Below, one piece after another: positions 55,701 to 63,493 of a DNA stretch of 64,000 nucleotides (position 1 is the stretch's first letter; every line of letters begins with the position of its first letter). The notes under the pieces are model-generated. The model made no database searches. It had not been told where the DNA came from and saw nothing but the letters and a program-made list of their open reading frames with translations. Made by a program: the position numbers and the translations under genes. Source of the DNA: Pseudomonas pisciculturae (GTDB lineage: Bacteria; Pseudomonadota; Gammaproteobacteria; Pseudomonadales; Pseudomonadaceae); the NCBI RefSeq assembly GCF_015461805.1, contig NZ_JACVZE010000004.1, forward strand, positions 124,001 to 188,000, given 5' to 3'.

Positions 55701-57569
55701 GGATGCAATCTCCATCAAGCGCTCCCCCGTGAGCGACGAGAGCGCTGGGTTCAACCGTTGGATGATGTAGGCAGGATCTTCCCAGTCCTGAGGCCGCTCC
55801 CATTCAAACTGCCAGCCCCCCGTGTAGTTGTGCTTGAGCGGTGGGCGATACGCCTCGCTGCGCAAAGGGTGTGTGACACACCACTGCTTCTGCGTGGCGT
55901 CGAAGGCGATCGAATACACCCTACCTTCGATCTTGGCGTAAGCGTGCCCGTTGGTCTTATACACCCCCATGCCATTGGCGACCGTACCCGACACCGCTTG
56001 CGGCGGATGACGATAGGCCCTTACCCGCCGCCGCCATAACCATTGACTGTTGTCGGGCCGCTTGACGGCTTCCATGCCATCAAAAAAATCGGCTGGCCGG
56101 GTGGCCAGTCGCTTCACCACGCCGAAGGCCTTCGCCCCTGCCGCAAATGCCGCCATGCCAGCGATGCTTTGCGCCACATTGACCAGGTGCTCAAGCGCCT
56201 CGGTTTTTTCATTGTGGTTCCAGTCGTCGATGCCTTCGAACACCTCGCCCAGCAATTGGCCGATGCCCACCCCCATCATCAACTGCCCCACCACCGGCAC
56301 CACAAACCCGGCGATATTGAGCAGCGTCAAGCCAGCCTCAAGGTAGCTTTGCAGACGTTTCTGGCGTGCATCTTCATCCGCCTGCGCCGTGGGCACCGCC
56401 AACATGTTTGCGTCCAGCTGCAACTTGCCGACGCAGACATTGAAAAAAAACCTCGACAGGTTTCCCGTTTCTACTACCGGCTCCAGACGCGTGAGTGTTC
56501 GGTGCTGGTCAAACCGCTGGAAGAACCCAAAGCGTTCGGACTCGTCCAGGTACCCGGTAAAAAAGCGCCGGTAGGCCGGCACCTGGAGCTTGAGCGACAA
56601 GTACTGCGTGAAGTCGTCCAGCGACGGGTACTCGTACCAGGGCCGTACCGGTTCGTTGGGCATATAGACCACCGTCGGCCCCGACGAAAAGCCGCCTTCG
56701 GCGGCGTTGGCCAACACCATCACGCCCCATACGCACGTATCCCCGATATTCAACCCGTGCCACACCAACGGTTTACCGTGAAACAACAGGTGCGAAACAT
56801 CGCTGGCCGGTAAATCTGCCTTGATCAGCGCCTGTAATAACTCGTAGGTAGGCTTGCTGATATCACCCTTGGCATAGGCGATGTGCAGGTTAACTTGCAT
56901 CTCCAGGCATCGGGCCTTACCGATCTGCGCAACCGCCGGGTTGTAGCCGCTTTCAGGTTCCTCAGGCGCTTCAGCGGGAGAGCGCAGGCTGAACACCTCT
57001 CTCAGATGCTGTTGGTAGGCGGCGCCAAGATCCAGCTCACGGCAGTAACCGATAAACGTCTCAGCACTGAGGGTGCGCACCAGGCCGTGCCCTGAACGAA
57101 TGACCGTACCTCGGGGCATCCCACCAGAGCCGGCATTCTCCAACGGAAAGTTCTGCATGGCGGCCTGCAACAAGCTGTGCTTCTCAAGCTTGATCACCTC
57201 AACCGTCGGGCCGACAGGAACCTTCATATGGTAAGAGCGGTGCGGCACTTCCAGCGTATCGTGCTCAATCGCCAGCGACGTGTGCCCCTTGGCAACCAGA
57301 AACGCCTGGAGCTTCTCGGCGCAAAACTGCTTGAGCGGTTTGACCTGGGCCAACAAGCGGGCTGCTTGCTCACGCGGTCTTTGGCTCTGCTCATGGGCTT
57401 GTTGCAGGGCGTGGTGAGTCGCCACATCTGCCTGGGTGAACCAAGCGGGCAACTTCTGTTGCAACACCAGGGCTTTATCCAGATCTGCGGTGAGTTCCAA
57501 CAGTGCGGCGGTGACGTCTTCTTCTGTCACCGGCGCCACGGCATCGGTTGAATCCTGTATTTCGGCCAT
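52743..57569 (-). CDS. Giant LRR/NEL-domain E3 ubiquitin ligase-like protein, candidate effector
   Basis: A 1608-residue protein. Residues 1 to about 1100 are a large toxin-like N-terminal region (resembling Pseudomonas dermonecrotic-toxin-like/DUF6543 proteins) with an amphipathic helix pair at about 415-480 (LLNIAGFVVPVVGQLMMGVG). Leucine-rich repeats span about 1121-1285 (ALDLEGNKVTQLPAAL, VDLRGNQITALPQWLSEV). The C-terminal domain carries the NEL-type active site: Cys1404 in ATPLNCDDAAA, preceded by FNLLAGLGGTADAKKVHDDI, as in IpaH/SspH-family ligases that ubiquitinate host proteins. No signal peptide. No secretion genes are nearby, and host, route and target are unknown. Confidence 0.85.
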   Translation of the reverse strand: MAEIQDSTDAVAPVTEEDVTAALLELTADLDKALVLQQKLPAWFTQADVATHHALQQAHEQSQRPREQAARLLAQVKPLKQFCAEKLQAFLVAKGHTSLAIEHDTLEVPHRSYHMKVPVGPTVEVIKLEKHSLLQAAMQNFPLENAGSGGMPRGTVIRSGHGLVRTLSAETFIGYCRELDLGAAYQQHLREVFSLRSPAEAPEEPESGYNPAVAQIGKARCLEMQVNLHIAYAKGDISKPTYELLQALIKADLPASDVSHLLFHGKPLVWHGLNIGDTCVWGVMVLANAAEGGFSSGPTVVYMPNEPVRPWYEYPSLDDFTQYLSLKLQVPAYRRFFTGYLDESERFGFFQRFDQHRTLTRLEPVVETGNLSRFFFNVCVGKLQLDANMLAVPTAQADEDARQKRLQSYLEAGLTLLNIAGFVVPVVGQLMMGVGIGQLLGEVFEGIDDWNHNEKTEALEHLVNVAQSIAGMAAFAAGAKAFGVVKRLATRPADFFDGMEAVKRPDNSQWLWRRRVRAYRHPPQAVSGTVANGMGVYKTNGHAYAKIEGRVYSIAFDATQKQWCVTHPLRSEAYRPPLKHNYTGGWQFEWERPQDWEDPAYIIQRLNPALSSLTGERLMEIASIADLSLPRLRYLAQENLPLPERFKDGVVRFMQEQKVRDLTWQLEHQEHLDLSTARTQMLALPHMPGWPSGRFFEVLDEEGNLLESYPDTAPFDYEDLSIHITEKQLERGEVMPTLLAALEPEETQALLGEVVEPAEAEAVLKRRLLASLELSHRRVFEQLYEESDVITHIDHELLMGHYPRLPNRMAWEVLSGASTRQRLRLREMRRVPLLLAQRTREALQLLDEDRALSGLYWPKQGTQASQRLAVGLLGRVFDWPQTQLLQVRHGSLNGELIAQLGRENATMRRTVVTSADGFQAFDEQGKSLGPAAVGGEGFYQALADTLSADQLATLRLNGTQRASHLRHELIGKAETERTMLARYLWPERAIPEPSVACVQAVLEDLAPQPPALMRKVGKLYPKLSSRQLTLLLQGLGTDPLSRARAVKALQQQLKHLQLALTHWYDDKSAVKGMTRSAKKDLREGRKAVMKAIERSWKRKTLLRNERGVEVLGLELDGLVVGALPQLPADVDFSHVRRLALRNMNLDDQVGGFLEHFKGLNALDLEGNKVTQLPAALSQMRELRRLYLSHNQLQLTEATQAKLAALTELRVLNLNHNPLLNAPAINRMFDLRGLFLNSCSLKELPAGFQRPPYLETVDLRGNQITALPQWLSEVPRVLAQTLRLGDNPLDTPSRQLVRTYRNRIGVGMGYLEDDIARLTEQKAQELWFKDVAGELASKQATWASLRAEQGSDGLFNLLAGLGGTADAKKVHDDISRRVWWVLEAAEADADFRAEIFERAATPLNCDDAAAASFSNLEVLTHIHEASKGVEGGELTAEHLLRLGKGLFRLDQIERYALDHSADHPSADPLEVSLAFRKGLADTFYLPGQPRHMRFEQLGEVTSQNLRAAAHRVRAAELSPALMEYLVKLPFWSSYLKKTFSNQFERLMQPFDERMQAVFDQGQTLTDGDYREQMNVISLERTQVESAEIKRQTEEALKPGALTACKAAVL

Positions 57570-57877
57570 CGGCAGTCATCCTTGTGCGTTGAGTAATGCC
57601 GCCCAACGATAAGGCTGATCCTGGCGCCAAATGATGCAAATTCTGGGGTATTCAACCGTCCAAACCACGCATTGTTCGCATGTTTACCAGCGCTATTTAC
57701 TGCCCTTGCGGCCAACGTCACGCCACACACGGGCTTGCATTCTCGCGGTAAAGGCTCTTTGCCTTATAACCGATTGTTCTAAAACTCCCACCATAGGCGC
57801 GTGTCAGTTTCTGGGTACGCGCCCTATGGGCGTATTGAGTGTTTACCCTCCCCAACGGAAAAACCGGTAAGGAATTT
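57570..57877. promoter_or_regulatory. Divergent intergenic region of the NEL and NAGGN genes
   Basis: A 308-bp gap. It holds a strong imperfect hairpin at 57791-57830 (arms CCATAGGCGCGT and ACGCGCCCTATGG) about 50 bp before the asnO-like start, and the Shine-Dalgarno AAGGA at 57869-57873. The hairpin may influence osmotic control of the NAGGN operon; no gene was seen. Confidence 0.4.
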
Positions 57878-59650
57878 ATGTGCGGATTAGCTGGAGAATT
57901 ACGTTTCGATGCCCAACCTGCCGACCTGGCAGCGATTGAGCGCATCACCCATCACCTGGCCCCCCGTGGCCCCGACGCCTGGGGCTTTCATGCTCAAGGG
58001 CCAGTAGCGCTGGGCCACCGACGCCTGAAAATCATGGACCTGTCGGACGGCTCGGCCCAACCGATGGTCGACGCCCATTTGGGCCTGTCGCTGGCCTTCA
58101 ACGGTGCGATCTACAATTTCCCGGAACTCCGAGAAGAGCTGGAAGCCCTGGGCTACGCCTTCTATTCGGGTGGCGACACCGAGGTGTTGCTCAAGGGCTA
58201 TCACGCCTGGGGCGAAGCACTGCTGCCCAAGCTCAATGGCATGTTTGCCTTCGCCATCTGGGAGCGCGATGCCCAGCGCCTGTTTATTGCCCGTGACCGC
58301 CTGGGTGTGAAGCCGCTGTACCTGTCGCGCACCGGCCAGCGTTTGCGCTTTGCCTCGGCGTTGCCGGCCCTGCTCAAGGGCGGCGATATCAACCCGATCC
58401 TCGATCCGGTAGCGCTCAACCATTACTTGAACTTCCATGCCGTGGTACCTGCGCCGCGCACGTTGTTGGCAGGCATCGAGAAACTGCCACCGGCCAGTTG
58501 GTTGCGCATCGACGCCAGTGGCAAGACCGAGCAAAAAACCTGGTGGACCCTGCCCTACGGCCCGCACGAGGATGAAAAACACCTCACCCTCGAAGACTGG
58601 ACCGACCGCGTGCTCGACAGCACCCGCGAAGCCGTGGCGATCCGCCAACGTGCCGCCGTGGATGTCGGCGTACTGCTCTCCGGCGGTGTGGATTCGAGCA
58701 TGCTCGTTGGCCTGCTGCGGGAAGTCGGTGTGCAAGACCTGTCGACCTTCTCCATCGGTTTTGAAGACGCGGGCGGCGAGGCTGGCAACGAGTTCCAGTA
58801 CTCCGACCTGATTGCCAAGCACTACGGCACACGTCACCACCAACTACGCATCGCCGAAAGCGAGATCATCGAGCAACTGCCCGCGGCGTTCCGCGCCATG
58901 AGCGAGCCGATGGTCAGTCATGACTGCATCGCCTTCTACCTGCTGTCGCGGGAAGTGGCCAAGCATTGCAAGGTGGTGCAAAGCGGCCAGGGTGCGGATG
59001 AACTGTTTGCCGGTTACCACTGGTACCCGCAGGTGGATGGCGCCAGCGATCCATATGCTGCCTACCGCGAGGCGTTCTTCGACCGCAGCTACGACGACTA
59101 TGCCGCCACCGTCGCGCCAAAATGGCTGACTGCCAATGACGCCGCGGGTGACTTTGTACGCGAGCATTTTGCGATGCCGGGCGCTGACGCTGCGGTGGAT
59201 AAAGCCTTGCGTCTGGACAGCACCGTGATGCTGGTGGACGACCCGGTCAAGCGCGTCGACAACATGACCATGGCCTGGGGTTTGGAAGCGCGTACACCGT
59301 TTTTGGATTACCGCTTGGTCGAGCTGTCGGCCCGTGTGCCAGGCAAATTCAAATTGCCCGATGGCGGCAAGCAAGTGCTGAAAGAAGCCGCGCGCCGCGT
59401 GATCCCAAGCGAAGTCATCGACCGCAAAAAAGGCTACTTCCCGGTCCCCGGCCTCAAGCATTTGCAGGGCGATACCTTGAACTGGGTGCGCGAACTGCTG
59501 ATGGACCCAAGCCAGGATCGCGGCCTGTTCAACCCCGCCATGCTTGATCGCCTGCTCACCGACCCGCAAGGCCAACTGACCCCATTGCGCGGCTCCAAGC
59601 TGTGGCAGTTGGCGGCGCTGAACCTGTGGCTCAGCGAACAAGGAATCTGA
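57878..59650 (+). CDS. asnO: N-acetylglutaminylglutamine amidotransferase
   Basis: A 590-residue asparagine-synthetase-like amidotransferase of the osmoprotectant dipeptide pathway; it amidates N-acetylglutaminylglutamine. The N-terminal glutaminase starts MCGLAGELRFDAQP; Cys2 is the nucleophile, which fixes the start at 57878. The synthetase domain has the PPi loop VLLSGGVDSSMLVGLL. The Shine-Dalgarno AAGGA lies 5 bp upstream. The NAGGN synthetase gene follows after 3 bp. In P. aeruginosa the pathway is PA3459-PA3461. Confidence 0.92.
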   Translation: MCGLAGELRFDAQPADLAAIERITHHLAPRGPDAWGFHAQGPVALGHRRLKIMDLSDGSAQPMVDAHLGLSLAFNGAIYNFPELREELEALGYAFYSGGDTEVLLKGYHAWGEALLPKLNGMFAFAIWERDAQRLFIARDRLGVKPLYLSRTGQRLRFASALPALLKGGDINPILDPVALNHYLNFHAVVPAPRTLLAGIEKLPPASWLRIDASGKTEQKTWWTLPYGPHEDEKHLTLEDWTDRVLDSTREAVAIRQRAAVDVGVLLSGGVDSSMLVGLLREVGVQDLSTFSIGFEDAGGEAGNEFQYSDLIAKHYGTRHHQLRIAESEIIEQLPAAFRAMSEPMVSHDCIAFYLLSREVAKHCKVVQSGQGADELFAGYHWYPQVDGASDPYAAYREAFFDRSYDDYAATVAPKWLTANDAAGDFVREHFAMPGADAAVDKALRLDSTVMLVDDPVKRVDNMTMAWGLEARTPFLDYRLVELSARVPGKFKLPDGGKQVLKEAARRVIPSEVIDRKKGYFPVPGLKHLQGDTLNWVRELLMDPSQDRGLFNPAMLDRLLTDPQGQLTPLRGSKLWQLAALNLWLSEQGI

Positions 59651-59653
59651 TCG

Positions 59654-61387
59654 ATGAAACCTCTTGCGGCGGCATACAGCCAACGTTTGATCAAGGGCCA
59701 GGCGCCGACGTACGAGCGCCTGCAAGCCCGTCTGGCTGAAGATGGCAGCCCGCTGGGCGCCGAACCAATTGCCGTGCATTGCGGTTGGGGCCGGTTGTTG
59801 ATCGGCCATACCTTCCCAGACCCTGCCAGCCTCGCCCAGGAGTTGCTCAATGAGCAGGCCGGCGAGCGGGATATCGCTCTGTACGTGGCGGCCCCCCAAC
59901 AGATTTTGGGGATCGACCCGCAGCAGTTGTTCCTCGACCCCTCCGACACCCTGCGCCTTTGGTTCACCGACTATCGCCCGGCGACTCGGGTGTTTCGCGG
60001 TTTTCGCATTCGCCGGGTGCAAACCGAGGCGGATTGGCTGGCGGTCAATCAGCTCTACCAGGGCCGCGGCATGTTGCCCGTCGACGCCGAACGCCTCACG
60101 CCACGCCATCAAGGCGGCCCGGTGTATTGGCTGGCTGAAGATGAAGACAGCGGCGCGGTGATCGGCAGCGTGATGGGCCTCAATCACCAAAAAGCTTTTC
60201 ACGACCCAGAAAACGGTTGCAGCCTGTGGTGCCTGGCGGTGGACCCGCAATGCACGCGCCCCGGCGTCGGGGAAGTGCTGGTGCGCCACTTGGTGGAGCA
60301 CTTTATGAGCCGTGGCCTGAGCTACCTGGACCTGTCGGTGTTGCACGACAACCGCCAGGCCAAGAACCTCTACGCCAAGCTCGGCTTTCGGGCGCTGACC
60401 ACCTTTGCGATCAAGCGCAAGAATGGGATCAACCAACCGCTGTTTCTTGGCCCAGGGCCGCAAGCGGGGTTCAACCCCTATGCGCGAATCATCGTCGAAG
60501 AAGCGCATCGACGCGGCATCGACGTGCAGGTGGACGACGCCGACGCGGGGCTGTTTACCCTGAGCCATGGCGGGCGCCGCGTGCGTTGCCGTGAATCCCT
60601 GAGTGATTTGACCAGTGCGATCAGCATGACCCTGTGCCAGGACAAAAGCCTGACGCACAAGGTGCTCAAGGCCGCCGGTTTGAAGCTGCCCTCGCAGCAA
60701 TTGGCGGGCAGCGCCGATGACAACCTCGAATTTCTCGACGAGCATCAGCGCATCGTCGTCAAGCCCCTGGACGGTGAGCAAGGCCAGGGCGTGGCGGTGG
60801 ATTTGCAGACGATCGAAGAGGTGCAGCAGGCGATTGAAGCGGCGCGCCAGTTCGACAGCCGCGTGTTGCTGGAAAGCTTCCACGAAGGCCTCGACCTGCG
60901 CATCCTGGTAATCGGTTTCGACGTGGTCGCCGCTGCGATTCGTCGCCCGGCAGAAGTGACGGGTGATGGTCATCATTCCATCGGCGCGCTGATCGAAGCC
61001 CAAAGTCGGCGCCGTCAGGCGGCGACGGATGGCGAGAGTAAAATCCCTGTCGATGCAGAAACCGAACGCACCTTACAGGCCGCCGGCTACGACTACGACA
61101 GCATCCTGCCCCGCGGCAAAACCCTGGCGGTGCGTCGCACTGCCAACCTGCACACCGGGGGTTGCCTGGAAGACGTCACTGCGACCCTGCACCCCACGCT
61201 GGTAGACGCTGCCGTGCGCGCCGCCCGCGCCCTGGACATCCCCATGGTGGGCCTGGACCTGATGGTGCCCGCCGCCGACCAACCCGAGTACGTGTTTATC
61301 GAAGCCAACGAACGGGCCGGCCTGGCCAATCATGAACCCCAGCCGACGGCTGAGCGGTTTGTGGATTTGTTGTTTCCTCACAGTTAG
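59654..61387 (+). CDS. ngg: N-acetylglutaminylglutamine synthetase
   Basis: A 577-residue fusion: a GNAT acetyltransferase part (about 115-260; GVGEVLVRHLVEHFMSRGLS, LHDNRQAKNLYAKLGF) followed by an ATP-grasp ligase part (from about 290; QRIVVKPLDGEQGQGVAVDL, HSIGALIEAQSRRRQA, VGLDLMVPA, FIEANERAG). It builds the Gln-Gln dipeptide and its acetyl cap for the osmolyte NAGGN. The gene is 3 bp after asnO. The product accumulates under osmotic stress in related pseudomonads. Confidence 0.93.
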   Translation: MKPLAAAYSQRLIKGQAPTYERLQARLAEDGSPLGAEPIAVHCGWGRLLIGHTFPDPASLAQELLNEQAGERDIALYVAAPQQILGIDPQQLFLDPSDTLRLWFTDYRPATRVFRGFRIRRVQTEADWLAVNQLYQGRGMLPVDAERLTPRHQGGPVYWLAEDEDSGAVIGSVMGLNHQKAFHDPENGCSLWCLAVDPQCTRPGVGEVLVRHLVEHFMSRGLSYLDLSVLHDNRQAKNLYAKLGFRALTTFAIKRKNGINQPLFLGPGPQAGFNPYARIIVEEAHRRGIDVQVDDADAGLFTLSHGGRRVRCRESLSDLTSAISMTLCQDKSLTHKVLKAAGLKLPSQQLAGSADDNLEFLDEHQRIVVKPLDGEQGQGVAVDLQTIEEVQQAIEAARQFDSRVLLESFHEGLDLRILVIGFDVVAAAIRRPAEVTGDGHHSIGALIEAQSRRRQAATDGESKIPVDAETERTLQAAGYDYDSILPRGKTLAVRRTANLHTGGCLEDVTATLHPTLVDAAVRAARALDIPMVGLDLMVPAADQPEYVFIEANERAGLANHEPQPTAERFVDLLFPHS

Positions 61388-61420
61388 CTGATCGCTTGAA
61401 AACTGGGTTGCCTGGTCTGA

Positions 61421-61493
61421 CGCCTTCGCGAGCAAGCCCGCTCCCACATGGGAATGCGGTCCAAATGTGGGAGCGGGCTTGCTCGCGAAAGCG
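61421..61493. repeat. Outward-facing REP pair inside the NAGGN operon
   Basis: CGCCTTCGCGAGCAAGCCCG (61421-61440, running on to CTCCCACA at 61448) is mirrored by TGTGGGAGCGGGCTTGCTCG (61466-61485). The spacer is only 17 bp. It lies between ngg and the M42 peptidase gene. Confidence 0.9.
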
Positions 61494-61543
61494 GCAGCCA
61501 GAGCAACCTTTCTCTCAAGCCTGTCACTTCAACAGGAGTCTTT

Positions 61544-62728
61544 ATGAGCCAAACCATCCCCGAACCGGACCTCAACTACCTGCAAAAAGTGCTGCTGGAA
61601 ATGCTCGCCATTCCCAGCCCCACCGGGTTCACCGACACCATCGTGCGCTACGTCGCCGAGCGCCTGGAAGAACTGGGCATTCCGTTTGAAATGACTCGAC
61701 GCGGCACTATCCGCGCCACCCTCAAGGGCCAGAAAAACAGCCCCGACCGTGCGGTATCCGCGCATTTGGACACCATCGGCGCCGCTGTACGCGCGATCAA
61801 GGACAACGGCCGCCTCACGCTGGCGCCCGTAGGTTGCTGGTCCAGCCGCTTTGCCGAAGGCAGCCGCGTCAGCCTGTTTACCGATAACGGTGTCATTCGC
61901 GGCAGTGTGCTGCCGTTGATGGCCTCCGGGCATGCGTTCAACACCGCCGTGGACGAAATGCCGGTGAGTTGGGACCACGTTGAATTGCGCCTCGACGCCT
62001 ACTGCGCCACCCGAGCCGATTGCGACTCGTTGGGCATCAGTGTCGGCGACTACGTGGCCTTCGACCCACTGCCCGAGTTCACCGAGAGCGGGCATATCAG
62101 CGCCCGACACCTGGACGACAAGGCCGGTGTGGCCGCCCTGCTGGCCGCGCTCAAGGCCATCGTCGACAGCGGCGAGCCCTTGCTGATCGACTGCCACCCG
62201 CTGTTCACCATTACCGAAGAAACCGGCAGCGGTGCCGCAGCTGCCCTGCCCTGGGACGTCAGCGAATTTGTCGGCATCGACATTGCCCCGGTCGCTCCCG
62301 GCCAGCATTCGAGCGAGCATGCCGTGAGCGTGGCGATGCAGGATTCCGGCGGGCCGTATGACTACCACCTCTCACGGCACCTGCTGCGCCTGGCCTCAGA
62401 CAATGACCTGCCCGTGCGGCGCGACCTATTCCGTTATTACTTCAGCGATGCACACTCGGCGGTGACCGCCGGGCACGATATCCGTACGGCGCTGCTGGCG
62501 TTTGGGTGCGATGCGACCCACGGTTACGAGCGCACCCATATCGACAGCCTTGCGGCGCTGAGTCGCTTGCTGGGTGCTTATATTCTCAGCCCGCCGGTAT
62601 TCGCCAGCGATGCGCAACCGGCCCAGGGTTCACTGGATCGGTTCAGTCATCAGCTGGAGCATGAGACGCAGATGGAGAGCGATACACGGGTGCCATCGGT
62701 GGACAGTCTGGTCGGCCAAAAAAGCTGA
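61544..62728 (+). CDS. NAGGN-associated M42-family peptidase
   Basis: A 394-residue M42-type metallopeptidase. Metal-site segments: AVSAHLDTIGAA near 65, SARHLDDKAGVAALLAALKA near 190, FTITEETGSG (catalytic Glu) near 225, GIDIAPV, and CDATHGYERTHIDS near the C-terminus. Start 61544 (MSQTIPEPDL) has CAGGAG 7 bp upstream; the frame from 61448 runs through a REP and is rejected. In pseudomonads this family is annotated as part of the NAGGN system and may recycle the dipeptide. Confidence 0.9.
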   Translation: MSQTIPEPDLNYLQKVLLEMLAIPSPTGFTDTIVRYVAERLEELGIPFEMTRRGTIRATLKGQKNSPDRAVSAHLDTIGAAVRAIKDNGRLTLAPVGCWSSRFAEGSRVSLFTDNGVIRGSVLPLMASGHAFNTAVDEMPVSWDHVELRLDAYCATRADCDSLGISVGDYVAFDPLPEFTESGHISARHLDDKAGVAALLAALKAIVDSGEPLLIDCHPLFTITEETGSGAAAALPWDVSEFVGIDIAPVAPGQHSSEHAVSVAMQDSGGPYDYHLSRHLLRLASDNDLPVRRDLFRYYFSDAHSAVTAGHDIRTALLAFGCDATHGYERTHIDSLAALSRLLGAYILSPPVFASDAQPAQGSLDRFSHQLEHETQMESDTRVPSVDSLVGQKS

Positions 62729-62761
62729 CGCTGGCAACTACTGGTAACTGCTGGTAACAAG

Positions 62762-62790
62762 AGTCCCGGCGCAGTAGCATCGCCGGGACT
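62762..62790. terminator. Hairpin between the M42 peptidase and yheU-like genes
   Basis: AGTCCCGGCG-N9-CGCCGGGACT, a perfect 10-bp stem with a 9-nt loop and no long U-tract. It lies 33 bp after the peptidase stop and 17 bp before the next start. Confidence 0.55.
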
Positions 62791-62807
62791 TAACCTCAGA
62801 GGCTTGT

Positions 62808-63035
62808 ATGCTGATTCCCTACGACGCACTTGAAGTCGACACCCTGACCCGCCTCATCGAAGACTTCGTCACCCGCGACGGCACCGACAACGGCGACGAT
62901 ACGCCGCTGGAAACCCGCGTACTGCGCGTGCGCCAGGCACTCACCAAAGGCCAGGCCCTGATCGTGTTCGACCCCGAAAGCGAGCAGTGTCAGTTGATGC
63001 TCAAGCACGATGTGCCCAAGCATCTGTTCGACTGA
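62808..63035 (+). CDS. YheU family protein
   Basis: A 75-residue acidic cytosolic protein of the UPF0270/YheU family: MLIPYDALEVDTLTRLIEDF, VTRDGTD, LETRVLRVRQALTKGQALIV, FDPESEQCQLML. The sequence matches the conserved short family almost end to end. Function is unknown. A hairpin precedes it, and the convergent csrA-like gene ends 4 bp away. Confidence 0.9.
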   Translation: MLIPYDALEVDTLTRLIEDFVTRDGTDNGDDTPLETRVLRVRQALTKGQALIVFDPESEQCQLMLKHDVPKHLFD

Positions 63036-63039
63036 CGCG

Positions 63040-63243
63040 TTAGAGGTTGGGTACCTGCACCGGATGGGTGACGGCGCCCTGACGATCAAGGATCTTCTGG
63101 TGAACCTCGGCACGGTGCACATGCACCCCGGCTGGCGCTTCAACGCCGAACTTCACCTGGTTACCGTTCAACTCTAGGATGTGCACGGCGATGTCATCGC
63201 CGATGGAAATGGCTTCGCCTACGGCGCGGCTTAAGACCAGCAT
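63040..63243 (-). CDS. csrA: CsrA/RsmA-family RNA-binding regulator (extra paralogue)
   Basis: A 67-residue post-transcriptional regulator. [20 protein letters not shown] and the RNA-contacting [10 protein letters not shown] (Arg44 present, Leu4 present) define the family; residue 31, usually Arg, is Lys here. The tail ([13 protein letters not shown]) is longer than that of RsmA/RsmE. It differs from canonical RsmA and RsmE of fluorescent pseudomonads, so it is an additional paralogue, possibly RsmI-like; the exact name is unresolved. ATG 63243 is preferred over 63282. Confidence 0.85.
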   Translation of the reverse strand: MLVLSRAVGEAISIGDDIAVHILELNGNQVKFGVEAPAGVHVHRAEVHQKILDRQGAVTHPVQVPNL

Positions 63244-63372
63244 GGCGGTTGTCCTTTTTAACAGTGAAAGGACTTCGACCATGCGCGTTGGGGGTGGGAG
63301 CTATCAATGCCTTGCGATGAATTCAGGTAAAACCCACGCCGACAGGTAACTTTACTGACAGATCACATAACC

Positions 63373-63467
63373 AAATGTGGGAGCGGGCTTGCTCGCGAAT
63401 GCGGTGTATCAGTGATGAATGTATCAACTGACAATCCGCATTCGCGAGCAAGCCCACTCCCACATTT
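63373..63467. repeat. REPIN
   Basis: A 95-bp inverted pair of the AATGTGGGAGCGGGCTTGCTCGCGAA subfamily, in the gap 63244-63493 upstream of the csrA-like gene and downstream of the SDR gene. Confidence 0.9.
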
Positions 63468-63493
63468 GTTTGGTGTACCGCCTGAGACTGTAT

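Noticed and set aside
57839..57877. Upstream start for the asparagine-synthetase-like gene
   Set aside because: The catalytic cysteine must follow the initiator Met, which only the ATG at 57878 allows.
58844..61003. 719-residue - strand frame
   Set aside because: Antisense to the asnO and ngg genes, both with clear family motifs.
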